A stretch of DNA of 64,000 nt from G963674955 sp963674955 (GCA_963674955.2 CAXXKR010000001.1:950371-1014370), one strand, 5' to 3'; shown: positions 1-8,511, counted from the stretch's first letter. Notes: generated by a model from the sequence alone, not told the origin. Translations and numbers: made by a program.

Positions 1-703
1 TCTGTTCGTGGTCCGCGTGCAGGGTGAAGAACAGCTCAAGGGCCTTTACCGCTTCCGGGCTGGGCTCGTGAATCTTGTTGGGAATGGAGAACATCATGTG
101 CAGAAAGTTGTTGCAGTAGCTGAGGTTTGGGTCCGGGTACATGAAGGGTTGCCCGATGGATTTGCGGTAACTCCAGGCGGCGATGGTCCGAACCTTGCTG
201 ATGATCTTGGCCGTGGCCCTGATGAAGCTGCCTCTGCTGTCCAGATCGAGAAGGTCGGGATGGTAGCAGCCCAGGGAGTTGATCACCGCCGAAAGTATGG
301 CCATTGGGTGTCCTTCGGTGGGAAAACCCTCGAAATGGTGCCTGACGCCCTCATGCAGAAGCTCCTGGTCCGTTAGCAGGTCCCGGAACCTGTATAATTG
401 CTCCTGGGTCGGCAGTTCGCCGAAAATAAGCAGCCAAGCCGTTTCGACAAAGGTGCATTCCCGCGCCAAATCCTCGATGGCGTAGCCGCGATAGCGCAAA
501 ATGCCCTGTTCGCCGTTCACAAAGGTTATGGAACTCCGGCAGGAACCGGTGTTGGCAAAGCCGGGATCATAGGTGATCAGCCCGGTCTCCTTGCGCAGCA
601 TGGTAACGTCCACGCCAAGTTCGTCTTCGGTGCCCCGGATGACCGGCAGTTCAATGGTCATGCCGTCATAGCTTAAGGTCGCTTTCTTGTTTGTCTCGCT
701 CAT
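1..703 (-). CDS. gltA: Citrate synthase, N-terminal part (runs off window start)
   Basis: Condenses oxaloacetate and acetyl-CoA to citrate; in sulfate reducers it mainly supplies 2-oxoglutarate for glutamate. The leftward reading from the ATG at 701-703 gives about 234 residues beginning MSETNKKATLSYDGM. It contains the family signatures ITYDPGFANTGSC, LRYRGYAIEDLA, EGFPTEGHPMA and SYRKSIGQPFMYPDPN, the usual order for the first half of a type II citrate synthase. The start is set by AAGGAA just upstream. The C-terminal half, with the catalytic His and Asp, lies outside the window. The family call is firm; only the end is missing. Confidence 0.93.
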   Translation of the reverse strand, partial: MSETNKKATLSYDGMTIELPVIRGTEDELGVDVTMLRKETGLITYDPGFANTGSCRSSITFVNGEQGILRYRGYAIEDLARECTFVETAWLLIFGELPTQEQLYRFRDLLTDQELLHEGVRHHFEGFPTEGHPMAILSAVINSLGCYHPDLLDLDSRGSFIRATAKIISKVRTIAAWSYRKSIGQPFMYPDPNLSYCNNFLHMMFSIPNKIHEPSPEAVKALELFFTLHADHEQ

Positions 704-841
704 ATTTGTTTCCTTAAATTCGGCTAGCGCCGTCTTCGGCAGGCGTGGTCTGTGAGCAGGCAAAAGACGCATGCCTGTATGAAGGTTGTGACCCTAATGT
801 AAAATCAAGCCGGTGTCCATCTTAAAAACATCTGCTTGTTT

Positions 842-855
842 TTACAATTTTGTAA
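842..855. promoter_or_regulatory. Small AT-rich palindrome upstream of gltA
   Basis: TTACAA-TT-TTGTAA is a perfect palindrome in the 157-bp gap between gltA and the sigma-54 activator, just after the activator's stop codon. It may be an operator for gltA or a weak transcript-end structure for the activator. No known factor is assigned. Confidence 0.25.
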
Positions 856-860
856 CACTG

Positions 861-2240
861 CTATTGAGTGATCACTTTTTGTAGATCAATGCCGTATTTT
901 CGCATGCGGTTCATCACCGTTCCCCTGCTCACGCCCAGAATGCGTGCCGCCTGGGATTTGTTGCCGCCGGCCCGGCGCAACGCATCCACCAATTCCTTTC
1001 GGTGGTCGCCGCAGACTTCCAGGGGCCTGTTGTCCGGACGGGCTGCACTGGGCCTCTCGCCAAGCGCCGGAGGAAGGTGGCGCGATTCGATGGTGGGGCC
1101 TTCGCAGATCACGGAGGCATATTCGATGGCGCTTTTAAGCTCGCGCACGTTGCCGGGCCAGGAATGGCCCATGAGCGTTTCCAGGGCGTCCGGCGACAGG
1201 CCGGCTATGCGGCTGCGGCCCGGTACGCCGAGTTTGCGCATGAAGTGCTCGGCCAGAAGCGGTATGTCCTCGCGCCGCTGGCGCAGTGCCGGCAGGTGGA
1301 TGGGGATGACGTTGATGCGGTAGAAAAAGTCTTCGCGGAACATTTTTTTCTCGACCAGTTCCAATAAGTCCTGGTTTGTGGCCGTGATGAGCCTGGCCTT
1401 GAGCCGCAAAGGCTTGCTGTCTCCTACGCGCTCGAATGTTCTGGTTTCAAGAACGCGCAGAAGCTTGACCTGCATGGACAGGGGTACGTCCCCGATCTCG
1501 TCCAGAAAGACGTCTCCGTCCGCAGCTTCCTCAAAGCGCCCTGTGCGGTGGCGGTAGGCACCCGTGAAGGCGCCCTTGACGTGGCCGAACATCTCGCTGG
1601 CCAGAAGGGACTCGTTTAGGGCCGCGCAGTTGACCTGGACGAAAGGGGCGTCCCTGCGCAGGCCGAGATTGTGGATGGCCGCCGCCGCCAGTTCCTTGCC
1701 CGTGCCGGACTCGCCGTGGATGATCACGGGGGCGTCGCTCTGTGCGGCCCGTTCCAGCATGGCGTATACCCCGCGCATGGCCGGTGATGTTCCGATCATG
1801 CCCATGAAGCCGGTATCCGTATCGAGCAGCCGCGACAGTTCCTGGATTTTGCGGTCCCGCCGGTCCAACTCGCTGATGTCGGTCAGGGTCTCCACCGCTC
1901 CGAGAACCTTGCCGTTTCCGTCTTCCAGCAAAGAGGCGTTCTTGACGACGTGAATGTATTCGCCGTCCTTGCGCCTGATCTGGCAGCTTTTGAGGGTTTC
2001 CTTCTTGGTGTTGAACAGGCGGCACCAGAGCTTCCTGCCCTCTGCCCGCGATCTTTCGCAGACATCGCAGTCCAGAATGGAGCAGGGGCGTTCCATGATC
2101 TCCTCCCTGGAATATCCGGTCATGCGCAACAGGGCCTCGTTGACCATCATGATGCTTCCATCCGGTCTGGTCAGAAATAGCCCGTCCTGCATGGTGTTCA
2201 GTATTTCCTTGAGATAGAGGTTTATTTGCTGTTCGGTCAT
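861..2240 (-). CDS. PAS-domain sigma-54-dependent transcriptional activator
   Basis: This 459-aa protein is an enhancer-binding protein that activates sigma-54 RNA polymerase. It has a PAS domain (about residues 8-125), an AAA+ domain with Walker A GESGTGKE (176-183), the sigma-54-contacting GAFTGA loop (223-228) and Walker B FLDEIG (245-250), and a Fis-type helix-turn-helix at the C-terminus (GGNKSQAARILGVSRGT). The PAS domain carries Cys 53, 58, 61, 73 and 86, a spacing that suggests a metal or redox ligand set. There is no receiver domain, so it is probably signal-sensing rather than phosphorylated. It is divergent from the octahaem cytochrome operon, and the intervening DNA holds an inverted repeat plus a sigma-54 promoter, so that operon is its likely target (inference). 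Confidence 0.92.
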   Translation of the reverse strand: MTEQQINLYLKEILNTMQDGLFLTRPDGSIMMVNEALLRMTGYSREEIMERPCSILDCDVCERSRAEGRKLWCRLFNTKKETLKSCQIRRKDGEYIHVVKNASLLEDGNGKVLGAVETLTDISELDRRDRKIQELSRLLDTDTGFMGMIGTSPAMRGVYAMLERAAQSDAPVIIHGESGTGKELAAAAIHNLGLRRDAPFVQVNCAALNESLLASEMFGHVKGAFTGAYRHRTGRFEEAADGDVFLDEIGDVPLSMQVKLLRVLETRTFERVGDSKPLRLKARLITATNQDLLELVEKKMFREDFFYRINVIPIHLPALRQRREDIPLLAEHFMRKLGVPGRSRIAGLSPDALETLMGHSWPGNVRELKSAIEYASVICEGPTIESRHLPPALGERPSAARPDNRPLEVCGDHRKELVDALRRAGGNKSQAARILGVSRGTVMNRMRKYGIDLQKVITQ

Positions 2241-2327
2241 GTAGTCACCTGTTCAATTTTTAAGCAGTCGTATAACCATATGTGTAATAGTTGGAGGCTA
2301 TTTTGGCAAGCATTGTTGTCGGCAAAG

Positions 2328-2353
2328 ACCTGACGGGCCGAAGTCCGTCAGGT
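2328..2353. promoter_or_regulatory. Inverted repeat, candidate activator binding site
   Basis: A 9-bp perfect inverted repeat, ACCTGACGG and CCGTCAGGT, has an 8-bp spacer. It lies between the sigma-54 activator and the octahaem cytochrome operon, about 70 bp upstream of the predicted transcription start, where enhancer sites of sigma-54 activators are often found. No strong T-run follows on either strand, which argues against a terminator. Confidence 0.55.
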
Positions 2354-2385
2354 TTGTAAAAAAAATAGCGAAACATATAGAACAC

Positions 2386-2402
2386 GCGGCATGTTTTCTG
2401 CT
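2386..2402 (+). promoter_or_regulatory. Candidate sigma-54 promoter of the octahaem cytochrome operon
   Basis: GCGGCATGTTTTCTGCT has GG (2388-2389) and GC (2400-2401) separated by exactly 10 bp, with CATG after the GG and CTGCT at -12, close to the sigma-54 consensus TGGCAYG-N4-TTGCW. The predicted start is near 2413, about 22 nt before the first gene. The divergent sigma-54 activator supports the call. Confidence 0.6.
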
Positions 2403-2434
2403 AAACTGCTACCAAACCAGAACCGGAACTCAGT

Positions 2435-3424
2435 GTGGTTAATTTGAAAAACAAGAAAACGACGATTACCAGGCGTGGATTCCTGAAGGCCCTGGGCGCA
2501 GGCGGAGCGGGAATGCTTTTGCCTGGAGCCGCCATTGCGGCCCAGAGCGATGGCCTGGAATTGGCTACGCTGCTGGACATTTCCCAGTGCATCGGCTGCG
2601 GGGCCTGCGTGGACGCCTGCAGGGAAACAAACGGCTACAAGTACCCCGAACCGGAGAAGCCCTTTCCAAAGATGTATCCGTCCAGGGTCAAGGCTGCGGA
2701 CTGGTCGGACAAACGCGAGGTGGACGACAGGCTGACCCCTTACAATTGGCTTTACATTCAGACCTCGGAAGTGGAGTACAAGGGCGAGGTCCACGAGCTG
2801 AACATCCCGCGCCGCTGCCTGCACTGCCAGAATCCGCCCTGCGCCAATCTCTGCCCCTGGGGTGCTGCGGCGAGGCGTTCGGACGGGGTGGTGCGCATCA
2901 ACGACAAAATCTGCCTTGGCGGTTCCAAGTGCAAGAGCGTCTGCCCCTGGAACATCCCCGAGCGCCAGACCGGGGTGGGCCTGTATCTGGATATTCTGCC
3001 CAGCTTGGCCGGAAACGGGGTCATGTACAAGTGCGACCGCTGCTATCAGCGGTTGGACAAGGCCGAGGTCCCGGCCTGCATCGAGGCCTGCCCGCAGCAG
3101 TTGCAGCAGATCGGGCCGCGCGACGAGATGGTGACCAAGGCCCATGCCCTGGCAAAGGAAATGGACGGCTTCATCTACGGCGAAACGGAAAATGGCGGCA
3201 CCAACACCATATATGTGTCTCCGGTGCCTTTCGAACTCCTGAATCAGGCCGTTGAAAAGGGACCGGGAAAGCCGCACCTGAACAAGGTCGGGGACATGAT
3301 GGCCGACGAGGAGAACCTGGCCGTGGCCACGCTTATCGCCCCCTTTGCCGGGCTTGCCGCCGGGCTGCTTACCGTGGGGTCCAAGCTCATGTCCAAAGAC
3401 CGGGAGGGCGACGATGAAAGCTGA
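2435..3424 (+). CDS. Tat-exported 4Fe-4S ferredoxin-type electron-transfer subunit
   Basis: A 329-aa periplasmic iron-sulfur subunit of the DmsB/PhsB/HmcB type, expected to pass electrons between a membrane quinone cytochrome b and the octahaem cytochrome. The N-terminus carries a twin-arginine signal (TRRGFLKALG, then a hydrophobic stretch ending AIAA). Cysteine groups follow: CIGCGACVDACR, CLHCQNPPCANLCP, CLGGSKCKSVCP and a CDRC...CIEACP group, enough for about four clusters; the third group has Gly in place of one Cys. There is a C-terminal hydrophobic segment near residues 293-317. The start is taken as the GTG at 2435; no ATG fits, so it is uncertain by a few codons. It is first in a four-gene operon and overlaps the next gene by 11 bp. 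Confidence 0.85.
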   Translation: MVNLKNKKTTITRRGFLKALGAGGAGMLLPGAAIAAQSDGLELATLLDISQCIGCGACVDACRETNGYKYPEPEKPFPKMYPSRVKAADWSDKREVDDRLTPYNWLYIQTSEVEYKGEVHELNIPRRCLHCQNPPCANLCPWGAAARRSDGVVRINDKICLGGSKCKSVCPWNIPERQTGVGLYLDILPSLAGNGVMYKCDRCYQRLDKAEVPACIEACPQQLQQIGPRDEMVTKAHALAKEMDGFIYGETENGGTNTIYVSPVPFELLNQAVEKGPGKPHLNKVGDMMADEENLAVATLIAPFAGLAAGLLTVGSKLMSKDREGDDES

Positions 3425-3920
3425 TCCCGGATTTCGCGTCCATTCCTTTTTCTACAAGCTGCTGGTTGGTTTTCTGGCCCTGACCGGACTGGCTCAGATG
3501 CCCATCTTCAAGCGTTATTATATTTCCGACGTCCCCGGCCTGGGCTGGCTGGCTGATTACTACCTTACGCACAAGCTGCATTATGCCCTGGCCGCCGGGC
3601 TGCTTTTTCTCATGGCCTTCATGACGGCCCGCTGGTTTCGGCAGTGGGCAGGAAGTTTCAGGCTCAGCGTTTCTGGTCTTGTGCGCTTGTGCATATTGGC
3701 CGGGGTGGTGATTACCGGCGCCTTGCGCATGTACAAGAACCAGCCGGGAGTTTCCTACAGCCCGGAGGCGACGATGATAATAGATTGGACCCATCTTGGG
3801 CTGGTCATTCTTCTGGGGCTGGCCGCCCTTGTTTTCATGTTTTTCGGGAGGAAGTCATACGCAGTTGCGGTAGGCAATGAACAAGGCCCCGCGAGCACAC
3901 GTAAAAAGGGGGAGGTATGA
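3414..3920 (+). CDS. Membrane cytochrome b-type subunit
   Basis: A 168-aa integral membrane protein with about four hydrophobic segments and His residues placed near them (THKLHY, DWTHLG), as in quinone-reactive b-type cytochrome subunits such as FdnI or PhsC. It probably exchanges electrons between menaquinone and the Fe-S subunit. The ATG at 3414 lies inside the end of the Fe-S gene, so the two are translationally coupled, and its stop overlaps the start of the octahaem cytochrome gene by 4 bp. Family membership is inferred from topology and context; haem ligands were not proven. Confidence 0.7.
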   Translation: MKADPGFRVHSFFYKLLVGFLALTGLAQMPIFKRYYISDVPGLGWLADYYLTHKLHYALAAGLLFLMAFMTARWFRQWAGSFRLSVSGLVRLCILAGVVITGALRMYKNQPGVSYSPEATMIIDWTHLGLVILLGLAALVFMFFGRKSYAVAVGNEQGPASTRKKGEV

Positions 3921-5608
3921 AACGACATTTGTCAATAGCCGTAGGCATGGCGCTTGTTTTGGGGTTGTTTTTGGCCCAGGCGGTCATTGCCGGTGCGGTC
4001 ACGGAAGCGCCCGGTCGGGCAATGGCCAGGCAGGCCATAATGGTTGAGCCCACGCCCATCACGGCCGACCATTCAAAGTTCAAGGAGTTGCAGTTCGATC
4101 CGGAGGAGCAAAAGGGTTTCTCAGGGCCGGAAGTGACCAAGACCTGTCTGGGCTGCCATAATCTGGCCTCCCTGCAGTTCCACAAGACCATCCACTGGAC
4201 CTGGAAAGACCCCCTGTCCGATCCCGAGCGCAAGATCGGCAAGGGAGCGCTTACGGTCAACAACTTCTGCGTGGCCCTGCCTTCCAACGAGGCCCGGTGT
4301 ACTTCCTGTCACGCCGGATTCGGCTGGAAGGGCAAGGATTTTGATTTTAACGACCCCGAAAAGATCGACTGTCTGGTCTGTCACGAAAAGACCGGCTCCT
4401 ACAAAAAGTTCCCGGCAGGAGCGGGCTTTCCGGCTCCCTATGTCGAGGACCCCGACAATCCCGGCAAGCAGAAGGGCGTTCCCTTCGGCGGTCAGACTTT
4501 CCTTGCGCCGGACTGGGCCAAGGTGGCGCAGAGCATCGGCCGTCCGGACAGGCATAATTGCGGAACCTGCCACTTCTACGGCGGTGGCGGCGACGCGGTA
4601 AAGCATGGCGATCTCGATTCCTCCATGTCCAATCCCAACAAGATGCTGGACGTGCATATGGGCGACAAGGAATCCGGCGGCCAGGACTTCACCTGCACCC
4701 GCTGTCATACGACCAAGGCCCATGACGTTGCGGGGCGCATCTATTCCAACCCGGCCATGATGGACAGGAAAAGTCTCGTGGAGCACGACCTGCAGCCCAA
4801 GATCATGTGCGAGTCCTGCCATACGGCCACTCCGCACAAGGCCGGTTCCAAGCCCAACGACCACACGGACAAGGTGGCCTGCCAGAGTTGCCATATTCCG
4901 GAATTCGCCAGGGTCCATCCCACCAAGATGAACTGGGACTGGTCAACGGCCGGGAAGAAGAATGCCGAGGGCAAGCCCTTTGCCAAGAAGGGCGAGCTGG
5001 GCAAGCCCGTGTACGATACCAAAAAGGGTGATTTCATCTGGAAAAAGAATGTCGTGCCGGAGTACTACTGGTTCAACGGCGCAATGACCGTGACCACGGC
5101 CGAGGACAAGGTCGATCCCACGGCCGAAGTCAGGCTGCAATGGCCCATAGGGGACATGAAGGACCCCAATTCCAGGATCATGCCCTTCAAGGTTCATCGC
5201 GGCAAGACGCCCTACGACACGGTGAACATGACCATGGCCATCCCTCATCTTTTCCCCAAGGGCAAGGATGACAAGACAGCCTACTGGAAGTTCTATGACT
5301 GGAAGAAGGCCCTGGATGCGGGCATGGAATACGTCGGACTGCCCCATTCCGGACAGTACGAATTCGCGGAAACCGCCTATGCCTATCCCACCACGCATAT
5401 GGTCGCGCCCAAGGAGAACTCCCTGAATTGCGAGGCCTGCCACAACAAGCAAGGGCGTCTGGCCAATCTGGCCGGATTCTACATGCCCGGCAGGGACAGC
5501 GTGAACGTGGTGGACTACCTGGGCTGGGCCGGAGTGGTTATCGCCCTGTTGGCCGTCGCCATTCACGGCATCGTGCGAATGATCTCCATATCCAGGAGGG
5601 AAGGATAA
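3917..5608 (+). CDS. Octahaem c-type cytochrome, tetrathionate reductase family
   Basis: A 563-aa exported multihaem cytochrome. It has an N-terminal signal peptide (residues 1-26) and eight CXXCH haem sites in order: CLGCH, CTSCH, CLVCH, CGTCH, CTRCH, CESCH, CQSCH and CEACH. A C-terminal membrane helix (VVIALLAVAIHGIV) is followed by a basic tail. Eight haems, the length and the neighbours match the OTR family, whose characterised Shewanella member reduces tetrathionate, nitrite and hydroxylamine in vitro; the physiological substrate here is unknown. The C-terminal anchor would hold the haem domain on the periplasmic face beside the two cytochromes b. It is third in the operon, with 4-bp gaps or overlaps on both sides. 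Confidence 0.87.
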   Translation: MKRHLSIAVGMALVLGLFLAQAVIAGAVTEAPGRAMARQAIMVEPTPITADHSKFKELQFDPEEQKGFSGPEVTKTCLGCHNLASLQFHKTIHWTWKDPLSDPERKIGKGALTVNNFCVALPSNEARCTSCHAGFGWKGKDFDFNDPEKIDCLVCHEKTGSYKKFPAGAGFPAPYVEDPDNPGKQKGVPFGGQTFLAPDWAKVAQSIGRPDRHNCGTCHFYGGGGDAVKHGDLDSSMSNPNKMLDVHMGDKESGGQDFTCTRCHTTKAHDVAGRIYSNPAMMDRKSLVEHDLQPKIMCESCHTATPHKAGSKPNDHTDKVACQSCHIPEFARVHPTKMNWDWSTAGKKNAEGKPFAKKGELGKPVYDTKKGDFIWKKNVVPEYYWFNGAMTVTTAEDKVDPTAEVRLQWPIGDMKDPNSRIMPFKVHRGKTPYDTVNMTMAIPHLFPKGKDDKTAYWKFYDWKKALDAGMEYVGLPHSGQYEFAETAYAYPTTHMVAPKENSLNCEACHNKQGRLANLAGFYMPGRDSVNVVDYLGWAGVVIALLAVAIHGIVRMISISRREG

Positions 5609-5611
5609 GCC

Positions 5612-6280
5612 ATGACGCAACTCAACATGAAGAAAATATACCTTTATTCCAAGTTCGAAAGGTTCTGGCACTGGATTCAGGCCATCCTGATCAGCATGCT
5701 GTTGATCACCGGCTTCGAGATTCACGGGGCCTACGAGCTTTTCGGCTTCTCAAGGGCCGAGGAACTGCACAGCCTGTTCGGCATCAGCTGGGTCATTCTG
5801 TACATCTTCATCGTCTTCTGGCTTCTGACCACGGGACAATGGAAGCAGTACATACCCACCACCAAGCGGCTGTTCAACGTGGTCCGCTACTATGCCTACG
5901 GCATCTTCCACGGCGAACCGCATCCGGTGCAGAAGAAGCCCGAGGCCAAGCACAACCCCCTGCAGAGGCTGACCTATCTGGGGCTGGCTTCGCTGCTCAT
6001 CCCCATCATGCTCTGCACCGGGCTGCTCTATTACTACTATAACGACTGGCAGGCCTGGGGCCTGGGCTTCCTGGGCCTGGGAACCGTGGCCACATTGCAC
6101 GTCATCTGCGCCTTCATGATCCTCATTTTCTACATCGTGCACGTCTACATGACCACCACCGGCCATTCCCTGACCGCCCACGTGGCAGCCATGTTCACCG
6201 GCTGGGAGGAAGTCATGGACGAGGACGCGGTGGAGGACTGGGAACGCGCGGAAAAAAGAGACGGCGTCAGCTCCTCCTGA
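5612..6280 (+). CDS. Cytochrome b/b6-type membrane subunit
   Basis: A 222-aa membrane protein with four predicted helices and His residues suited to two b haems: FWHWIQAIL near the N-terminus, LHSLFGISW, LHVICAFM and IVHVYM...TGH near the C-terminus. This is the pattern of Ni/Fe-hydrogenase or formate-dehydrogenase cytochrome b subunits. It is the last gene of the octahaem operon, preceded by AGGAGG in the end of the cytochrome gene and followed by a strong terminator. It probably links the haem protein to the quinone pool. The presence of two different b-type subunits in one operon is unusual. Confidence 0.8.
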   Translation: MTQLNMKKIYLYSKFERFWHWIQAILISMLLITGFEIHGAYELFGFSRAEELHSLFGISWVILYIFIVFWLLTTGQWKQYIPTTKRLFNVVRYYAYGIFHGEPHPVQKKPEAKHNPLQRLTYLGLASLLIPIMLCTGLLYYYYNDWQAWGLGFLGLGTVATLHVICAFMILIFYIVHVYMTTTGHSLTAHVAAMFTGWEEVMDEDAVEDWERAEKRDGVSSS

Positions 6281-6303
6281 GGAAGGGGGATTGTTACACT
6301 CTT

Positions 6304-6333
6304 GGGGGAGCCATGCGGCTCCCCCTCTTTTTT
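6304..6333 (+). terminator. Rho-independent terminator of the octahaem operon
   Basis: A perfect 9-bp stem, GGGGGAGCC / GGCTCCCCC with a 4-nt loop, is followed by TCTTTTTT. It sits 24 bp after the last operon gene. Confidence 0.92.
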
Positions 6334-6476
6334 GCCGGTCAGAGGCAAGCGGTTTGCCTGGCCCGGTTGAAAGGTCTGGAGGTTTGGATTATTCAAGTTC
6401 CGGAAGGTGTGATGTTTGCCGGAACAGGCGCGGATGGCGCCCGGTCATGAAATCAATATAAGCCTCAGGGGTTCCA

Positions 6477-7100
6477 ATGGTCGGCACTGAACAGGAAACG
6501 TTTTGGCAGGGCGATTTCGGGGATGAATACATCGAGCGCAACCGGTATCAGGCCGAGCAGCTGCTGGTGTCCAACACCGCCCTGTTTTCCAGGATTCTTT
6601 CCCGCGCCGGAAAGGTGAAAAGCGTCATCGAGTTCGGAGCCAACGTGGGCCAGAATATCATGGCCCTTTCCAGGCTCATTCCGGACGGGGATTTCGAGGC
6701 CGTGGAGATCAACGCCAAGGCCGCCTCGCTTTTCGAGAGAAACGCGCCCGGGGCCACCCTGCACCGCAGTTCCATTCTCGATTTCAGCACGGACAGGACC
6801 TTCGACATGGTGCTGATCAAGGGCGTGCTCATTCACCAGAAACCGGAACGGCTGCCGGACATATACGCGCTTATGCACAAGTGCAGCGCAAGATACGTGG
6901 CCGTTGTGGAATACTACAATCCGACGCCCGTGGAAGTGGACTACCGGGGGCACTCGGAAAGGCTCTACAAGCGCGACTTCGCCGGGGAGATGCTGGACAT
7001 GTTTCCGGACCTGAGCCTTGCCGACTACGGCTTCGCCTACCATCGCGACAACAATTTCCCCATCGGGGACATGACCTGGTTCCTGCTGGAAAAGAGCTAG
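6477..7100 (+). CDS. Pseudaminic acid biosynthesis-associated methyltransferase
   Basis: A 207-aa SAM-dependent methyltransferase of the family usually linked with pseudaminic acid pathways (flagellin or surface-glycan sugars). The N-terminal MVGTEQETFWQGDFGDEYI followed by YIERN and a nucleotide-binding stretch IEFGANVGQNIMAL is characteristic, and the ligand-binding acidic turn FEAVEINAKAA follows. No Pse pathway genes lie next to it; terminators on both sides make it a single-gene unit. The likely role, modifying a glycan of the flagellum encoded elsewhere in this window, is inference. The start ATG at 6477 lacks a strong ribosome site but fits the family N-terminus exactly. Confidence 0.82.
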   Translation: MVGTEQETFWQGDFGDEYIERNRYQAEQLLVSNTALFSRILSRAGKVKSVIEFGANVGQNIMALSRLIPDGDFEAVEINAKAASLFERNAPGATLHRSSILDFSTDRTFDMVLIKGVLIHQKPERLPDIYALMHKCSARYVAVVEYYNPTPVEVDYRGHSERLYKRDFAGEMLDMFPDLSLADYGFAYHRDNNFPIGDMTWFLLEKS

Positions 7101-7128
7101 GGAAAGGGAATTGAATCCATCGAATATG

Positions 7129-7157
7129 AAAAGGCCGGGGATTTTCCCCGGCCTTTT
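7129..7157. terminator. Bidirectional terminator between convergent genes
   Basis: A 12-bp perfect stem, AAAAGGCCGGGG / CCCCGGCCTTTT with a 5-nt loop, ends in T-runs on both strands. It lies between the ends of the methyltransferase and aminopeptidase genes and can stop both. Confidence 0.9.
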
Positions 7158-7166
7158 CTCTTTTCG

Positions 7167-8366
7167 CTAGTTTTTGAACTGTCCGTCTTCGTAGATGACC
7201 AGCTCTGAGCCGTCCTTGAGTTTGGCCGTGACGGTCTTGGGTTCGGTGTTCACCAAATCCCAGTGCAGGGCCGAGTCGTTGAAGCCCAGCTCATCCTTGA
7301 GGTTCTGGTCCAGTTTAGACTGGTCCCCGGCGAATGTGTCGGAGTAGGACGCGCCGACCGCCACGTGGCAGTTGCCGTGGTCCCCGCCGAAGTTCTCGTC
7401 GAACAGGGTGTTGGCCATGAAGGTGCTGATCTTGGAAAAGCGCTTGTCGGTCAGGGAGAACTCTCCGAGCCTGGACGCGCCGTCGTCCATGGCCAGCTGT
7501 TTGCGCACGAAGTTCGCGCCTTCCTCGGCATTGGACTTGACAACCCGGCCGTTTTCGAATTCCAGGCGCACGCCCTTGACGTAGTTGCCGGAGCGGTAGG
7601 AGGGCTGGTCCGCGTAGTAGACGCCCTTGGTGCCGCGCCAGTCCGGGGAAAGGAATATTTCGAAGCTGGGTATGTTGTGGCCGGAAACGCCCAGCCATCT
7701 GCGCTGCTCGCCGGGAGTCACGGTCAGGTCCGTGTTCTCCGTCTGGACGCGCAAAGTGTCCACATCCAGGGAATTGAGCCAGGCCTTGACGCTCTCGGCC
7801 TCGTTGAAGACCTCGTTCCATTTGGCCGCCGGGTCGTCCTGGTCCAGGTAGCAGGCCATTTTGATCTGCCGGGCGTATTCGTCCATGGACAGGTTGGCCG
7901 ATTTGGCCAGGGCTTCCGTGGGATAGGCGCAAAGGGTCCAGCCGAAGTCGCCGGTCTGTTCGCGTTTTTCAAGGATGTCGCGCAGGAATTTCTTGGCCAC
8001 CGCCGTGGTGCCGATTTTTTTCGGGTCCACCGAGGCCAGGTGCGTAAGCGATGCCGGGGCGATGAGGGAGATCAGGCCGTTGAGGTTCGAGTAGAGGATG
8101 TCCTCGCCCGGCGAGACGAATTTCAACTGCTCGTCGTCCCCCAGGGTGAAGAAGTCCTTTTCCATGCCCGGCGTCAGGTTGGGGCGGGGAATGGGATTCA
8201 GTCCCTTTTCCAGGAGCATGGCGAAGATGATTCCGGCCAGGGGCTGGGCGTGCAGATCGTAGCGGATGAGCACCGCGTCCCCTTTGGAAAAAGGGTTGGT
8301 CCGAGCCGTGCCGAGGCCCCACCAGAGGGCTTGGGCGTATTTGTTCAGTTCGTCGCGTGTAAACAT
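7167..8366 (-). CDS. Aminopeptidase, peptidase family M29
   Basis: A metallo-aminopeptidase of about 399 aa in the thermophilic (AmpS/AmpT) M29 family, removing N-terminal residues from peptides in the cytoplasm. Typical elements are NAEEGANFVRKQL, RLGEFSLTDKRFSKI (carrying a metal or catalytic Glu), NFGGDHGNCHVAVG and a late His-Asp (LHWDLV). An ATG 36 bp upstream is also in frame, but the start at 8366 (MFTRDELNKYAQ) has AGGACA at a good distance. It is monocistronic, ending at a shared bidirectional terminator. Confidence 0.88.
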   Translation of the reverse strand: MFTRDELNKYAQALWWGLGTARTNPFSKGDAVLIRYDLHAQPLAGIIFAMLLEKGLNPIPRPNLTPGMEKDFFTLGDDEQLKFVSPGEDILYSNLNGLISLIAPASLTHLASVDPKKIGTTAVAKKFLRDILEKREQTGDFGWTLCAYPTEALAKSANLSMDEYARQIKMACYLDQDDPAAKWNEVFNEAESVKAWLNSLDVDTLRVQTENTDLTVTPGEQRRWLGVSGHNIPSFEIFLSPDWRGTKGVYYADQPSYRSGNYVKGVRLEFENGRVVKSNAEEGANFVRKQLAMDDGASRLGEFSLTDKRFSKISTFMANTLFDENFGGDHGNCHVAVGASYSDTFAGDQSKLDQNLKDELGFNDSALHWDLVNTEPKTVTAKLKDGSELVIYEDGQFKN

Positions 8367-8511
8367 GTGCTTTGTCCTGTCCGGTTGAGCGTTGATGTTC
8401 AAATGTTACTTAAGAAGTGGCGCGGATTCAGTCAATACGGACAGGAATGGTTTTATTATCAGCCCGCTATGTTTTTTCGCGAAGATTGTTGGCGGTTTTT
8501 GGCCATGTTTC

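Noticed and set aside
2328..2353. Terminator at the activator/octahaem gap
   Set aside because: The stem lacks a T-run on either strand and lies between divergent genes, so an operator is more likely.
6401..6420. Possible sigma-54 site AAGGTGTGATGTTTGCC before the methylase gene
   Set aside because: It has GG-N10-GC, but the region after the GG lacks CACG and the match is much weaker than the other sites.
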